Part shown: positions 16,031 to 17,174 of the stretch, in pieces
Layout: each line of letters starts with the position of its first letter
Position numbering within the stretch: the first letter of the stretch is position 1
Assembly: GCA_023417265.1 (NCBI GenBank)
Contig: JAEZFY010000135.1
Location: 1 to 17,174 of the forward strand
Length of the DNA stretch: 17,174 nt
Source: Actinomycetes bacterium
GTDB taxonomy: Bacteria; Actinomycetota; Acidimicrobiia; Acidimicrobiales; Ilumatobacteraceae
Direction of reading: 5' to 3'
The notes under the pieces: model-generated
What the model was told of the DNA's origin: nothing
Database searches by the model: none
What the model saw: only the letters and a program-made list of their open reading frames with translations
Position numbers and translations under genes: made by a program

Positions 16031-16732
16031 CTAGCGCAGGTTGGTGAACCGGCTGACCTGGGCGCGGTGCCCGGCGATCACGATCAGGTCGGTGGGGGCC
16101 AGCACGGTTTCCCGGTCGGCGTAGGTGAACTGCCCCCCTTCGGGCTTCACGCACACGACCGTCACGTGATACTTGGCCCGTAGCTCGGAGTCGCCGAGTG
16201 GCACACCCACGAACTCGTTGGGGGCGAACAGTTCGGCCAGCACGAAATCGTCGTCGAGGGCGACGAAGTCGACGATCTGGCCGGTGACGAGGTGGGCGAC
16301 GCGGCTGCCCATGTCGGCTTCCGGGAACACGACGTGGTGGGCGCCGACGCGCTGGAGGATCTTGCCGTGCGACGTGGAGATCGCCTTGGCCCAGATGTTC
16401 GGCACCCCGAGGTCGGCCAGCGCGGCGACGGCGAGCACGCTCGGTTCGACCTCGCCGATACACACGGCCACGGTGACCGCGTCACCGGCGCCGAGTTGCC
16501 GCAACGCGCGCTCGCTGGTGGCGTCGGCCTCGACCACCTGGGTGAGCGTCTCAGCCATCTCCTGGACGCGTTCTTCGTCGGCGTCGACACCGAGCACTTC
16601 GAGCCCCATCGTGGTGAGCGTGGTGGCCAGCGAGGCGCCGAACCGGCCGAGGCCGATCACGATGATCTCGCCGCGGTGCTCGACCCGGGCGGTGAGCCCG
16701 CTGAGCACCGAATGGATGATGCCTTCTGGCAT
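16031..16732 (-). CDS. ktrA: Potassium uptake regulatory subunit KtrA/TrkA-type (RCK domains)
   Basis: This 233-residue cytosolic protein has an N-terminal nucleotide-binding RCK domain (IIVIGLGRFGASLA, glycine motif 27-32; acidic Asp50 in VLGVD for the ribose) and a C-terminal RCK_C domain (about 155-230, ending 'APTDLIVIAGHRAQVSRF'). KtrA forms a ring that gates the membrane subunit KtrB in response to ATP/ADP or NAD(H). It has about 20 residues before the first strand, slightly longer than usual. ATG 16732 is backed by AAGGA 6 nt upstream, with a stronger AGGAGG 12 nt upstream. It follows ktrB by 25 nt, so the two are one operon. The downstream dinB has its own promoter. Confidence 0.92.
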   Translation of the reverse strand: MPEGIIHSVLSGLTARVEHRGEIIVIGLGRFGASLATTLTTMGLEVLGVDADEERVQEMAETLTQVVEADATSERALRQLGAGDAVTVAVCIGEVEPSVLAVAALADLGVPNIWAKAISTSHGKILQRVGAHHVVFPEADMGSRVAHLVTGQIVDFVALDDDFVLAELFAPNEFVGVPLGDSELRAKYHVTVVCVKPEGGQFTYADRETVLAPTDLIVIAGHRAQVSRFTNLR

Positions 16733-16757
16733 GGCGTGTCCTTGCCTCCTGCGCCCG

Positions 16758-17174
16758 TCACCCGATGATCGGGCGCTCCTCGGCGAAACGGTACGCGCGC
16801 CGCGTGTCGCGCAGGGCCAACGCGGTGACGAACGTCATCGGGCCGACGCGGCCGGCCAGCATCATCAGCAGCAGCACCCACTGCCCGAGCGCCGGCGCGG
16901 CGGCGGTGACACCGGTGGACATCCCGGTGGTGCCGAACGCCGAGGCCGACTCGAAGAGCGTGCGCGTGAAGCTGATGTCGGACACCGAGCTGATGAGGAT
17001 GCCGGCACCGAACACGACGCCGACCGCGAGCAGCGCCATCGTCATCGCCTGCCGGATCGCGGCCGGGGGAAGGCGACGCCGGAACACGTTGACGTCGGGG
17101 TCGCCGCGCACCTCCGACCACATCGCGAACCCGAGCACGGCGAACGTCGTGACCTTGATGCCGCCGCTCGTCGA
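16758..17174 (-). CDS. ktrB: Potassium transporter membrane subunit KtrB/TrkH, C-terminal part (truncated by window edge)
   Basis: The last 138 residues of the protein are in the window; the reading frame is open to the right edge. It starts in 'STSGGIKVTTFAVL', the conserved STAGGIK-like stretch of the TrkH/KtrB family. The fourth pore loop follows, 'ESASAFGTTGMSTGVT', with the selectivity-filter glycine, then 'LAGRVGPMTFVTAL'. At least two membrane helices flank this loop. The family takes up K+ (coupled to Na+ or H+) across the cytoplasmic membrane. An in-frame GTG at 17138 is internal, not the true start. The stop is 25 nt before ktrA. Length and gene order favour KtrAB over the larger TrkAH system. 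Confidence 0.9.
   Translation of the reverse strand, partial: STSGGIKVTTFAVLGFAMWSEVRGDPDVNVFRRRLPPAAIRQAMTMALLAVGVVFGAGILISSVSDISFTRTLFESASAFGTTGMSTGVTAAAPALGQWVLLLMMLAGRVGPMTFVTALALRDTRRAYRFAEERPIIG

Overview
The window is GC-rich chromosomal DNA with dense, mostly minus-strand genes. It looks like a high-GC actinobacterium, and I would guess Acidimicrobiia (Ilumatobacter-like). The reasons are an actinobacterial-type SufB, a secreted protein built from 'RLVDTR ... VTGYF' repeats of a kind common in that class, a CxxD-type ferredoxin, and many genes that appear leaderless, with a TAnnnT -10 box 6-9 nt before the start codon. This placement is inference from sequence style, not a search. I see no rRNA, tRNA, CRISPR array, transposase or phage gene.

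Left part (1-4356, all minus strand): an iron-sulfur assembly (suf) locus that has been split. sufB (2838-4238) and the N-terminal part of sufD (1-386, running off the left edge) are separated by about 2.45 kb. That stretch holds a secreted SGNH-hydrolase-like protein with three surface repeats (830-2785) and a small four-cysteine protein (448-789). The same 14-bp palindrome, ACTA-N6-TAGT, lies just upstream of both sufB and sufD. This suggests both halves are still controlled by one Fe-S-responsive regulator.

Middle (4357-9733): an acyl-CoA synthetase and a ferredoxin on the minus strand, divergent from an oligopeptidase B gene on the plus strand. The peptidase has one in-frame TAG at codon 51 but is otherwise intact, including its catalytic triad. 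It converges, with a 1-nt gap, on a two-gene minus-strand unit: a metallo-beta-lactamase-fold hydrolase translationally coupled to a MauE-like membrane protein.

Right part (9831-17174): a class V aminotransferase (alanine/serine-glyoxylate type) divergent from ettA, the ABC-F translation factor. ettA converges on a membrane PAS-GGDEF-EAL protein, and the two stop codons sit in the arms of one inverted repeat. Next come dinB (DNA polymerase IV), with a good LexA-type SOS box over its start codon, and the potassium uptake pair ktrB (partial, right edge) and ktrA.

The genes are mostly housekeeping. The parts most worth a second look are the split suf locus with its paired operators and four-cysteine protein, the amber codon in oligopeptidase B, and the SOS box on a leaderless dinB. 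All intergenic gaps are under 120 nt.
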